The position numbers were made by a program, and so were the translations under genes. Under the pieces are notes generated by a model. That model saw only the letters and a program-made list of their open reading frames with translations. It had not been told where the DNA came from and did no database searches. From Smithellaceae bacterium (GTDB lineage: Bacteria > Desulfobacterota > Syntrophia > Syntrophales > Smithellaceae), in assembly GCA_028704195.1 (NCBI GenBank), contig JAQVLL010000113.1, forward strand, positions 1-6,753: a stretch of DNA of 6,753 nt, given 5' to 3'. How positions within the stretch are numbered: the first letter of the stretch is position 1; each line of letters begins with the position of its first letter. Below, piece after piece: positions 5,591 to 6,753 of the stretch.

Positions 5591-6753
5591 TTATTTTTTG
5601 TTGATCAGATTTTCCAGTTTCTCTTTCAGCTTGAGGTTATCAGGATCGATTTTCACTGCCTTCCGGTAATATTCCAGCGCTTCCCGCTCCCGTCCGATCT
5701 TCAGATGCACATCCCCCATATGTTCGTTAATATTAGGGTCATCCGGCAAGATCTCCAGAGCTTCCTTGAGATGCATCAGTGCGCTGTCATATTGATTTTT
5801 TTTAAAATTAACCCAGCCCAGGGAATCCAGAATATATCCGTTTTTTGGTTTGATCTTCAGGGCCTGAACAATCATTTGCTCTGCTTCGTCCAGGTGAATG
5901 CCACGGTCGGCATACGTATAGCCGATAAAGTTAAGAGCGTCGGCATTTTGCGGATCAATGTCCAGCACTTTTCGCATCGACTTGATGCTCTCCTCAAAGC
6001 GATTCGTTTTTTCCTGAAGCGTACCCAGAACATAATACATATCGGTATTACGGGGAAAACGATTGATCCCTTCCTGGATTGTTTTTTCAGCTGCGTTCAT
6101 ATCTTTCTTTTCTTCATACAGTGATGACAAATAGAGATACAGCGCTGCCTGATCGTTTTTCTTTTCGACGGCCCGGGTCATAACCGCAATGGCTTCTTCA
6201 ATTCTGCCTTCTTTTTTGCGAATCATGGCTGCGAGGACTTGAGCATTCGCATATAATTCAAAATCAGGGGATATTTTTTGATACTCCGTAAACGCGGCAG
6301 GCAAATCACCCTTTTGCTCCAGCGTATTGGCTAAAAGATAGCGAATTTTTTCATCTCCGGGCAATGCCTGCAAAATCGTCAAAAACTGGGCCGCCGCCGC
6401 ATCAAACTGCTTCATTTCGTAATATAACAGCCCCAGCATGGTTCGCACATCCCGGTTGGCGGGATCAACCTGCAAAGCTTCTTTTAACTCTTTTTCTGCC
6501 AGTGACTGCTTATTCGCTTTCACCAGCTGTTGCGCGATCTTCACACGAAAAATGATCCGGGCGGGGTTTATTTCCAGATAAGCCCGATAAACAGCAATGG
6601 CCTCATCATGTTTTTTCTCGCTTTCGTAAAGCGCAGCAAGACTCAGCCAAGCCGCTTCAAACTCCGGCTTTTGCATGGTCATTTTTTTATAAAGAGCCTC
6701 CGCCTCTGCCGGACGGTTCATTTGAGTCAGCGTTTTTGCGTAATAATACATCC
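5591..6753 (-). CDS. Tetratricopeptide-repeat protein, 5' truncated by window (LbcA-like candidate)
   Basis: At least 386 residues, open at the window end; the Met codon at 6751 sits within a TPR helix and is not a likely start. The protein is an unbroken TPR solenoid of about eleven units, mostly 34 residues. Typical units are AWLSLAALYESEKKHDEAIAV, VRTMLGLLYYEMKQFDAAAA and INEHMGDVHLKIGREREALEY. One unit has an extra residue (YADRGIHLDEAEQM). The closing region, ALNFIGYTYADRG followed by ILDSLGWVNFKKNQYDSALMHL, is typical of large bacterial TPR lipoproteins of the Pseudomonas LbcA (PA4667) kind. LbcA is an outer-membrane adaptor for the protease CtpA and lies next to lolB. Here a LolB-like gene likewise follows by 15-45 bp. 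The N-terminal signal, which would decide lipoprotein status, is outside the window. Confidence 0.8.
   Translation of the reverse strand, partial: MYYYAKTLTQMNRPAEAEALYKKMTMQKPEFEAAWLSLAALYESEKKHDEAIAVYRAYLEINPARIIFRVKIAQQLVKANKQSLAEKELKEALQVDPANRDVRTMLGLLYYEMKQFDAAAAQFLTILQALPGDEKIRYLLANTLEQKGDLPAAFTEYQKISPDFELYANAQVLAAMIRKKEGRIEEAIAVMTRAVEKKNDQAALYLYLSSLYEEKKDMNAAEKTIQEGINRFPRNTDMYYVLGTLQEKTNRFEESIKSMRKVLDIDPQNADALNFIGYTYADRGIHLDEAEQMIVQALKIKPKNGYILDSLGWVNFKKNQYDSALMHLKEALEILPDDPNINEHMGDVHLKIGREREALEYYRKAVKIDPDNLKLKEKLENLINKK

Noticed and set aside
5705..6124. 139-codon + strand frame opposite the TPR gene
   Set aside because: It is a shadow of the repeat-encoding strand; the TPR reading is unbroken over 386 codons.

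Overview
The window holds the end of a Gram-negative tol-pal cluster on the + strand (tolQ partial, tolR, tolA, tolB, pal, cpoB/ybgF). It meets, tail to tail, a two-gene unit on the - strand: a multi-TPR protein cut by the window edge, then a LolB-like outer-membrane lipoprotein. Protein features suggest a deltaproteobacterium in the broad sense (Desulfobacterota, perhaps near Syntrophales). These features are a GHCDERGT-type Pal, a short TolA with a TonB-type C-terminus, a lipoprotein form of CpoB, and moderate GC. This placement is inference, since no rRNA or marker search was possible.

Layout: 2-319 is the C-terminal part of TolQ. tolR (341-763) overlaps tolA (760-1596) through an ATGA junction, and tolB follows at 1620-2945. 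A 224-bp AT-rich gap holds a candidate promoter, then pal (3170-3682) with a strong ribosome binding site. A 121-bp gap with two small GC-rich hairpins leads to the GTG-started cpoB (3804-4613). A 17-bp-stem intrinsic terminator ends the cluster at about 4676. The - strand genes lie at 4766-5545 (LolB-like) and 5591-6753 (TPR, open at the window end).

Together, TolQ-TolR form the proton-driven inner-membrane motor and TolA is its transperiplasmic arm. TolB and the peptidoglycan-binding lipoprotein Pal are the outer-membrane end, and CpoB tunes the system and links it to wall synthesis. The opposing pair also concerns outer-membrane lipoproteins. Its order, TPR protein then LolB-like protein, matches the lbcA-lolB order known from Pseudomonas. 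No wholly new system is evident. The points most worth a second look are the LolB-like/TPR pair, the hairpin pair upstream of cpoB, the two A9 tracts in tolA, and the separate promoter signal of pal.
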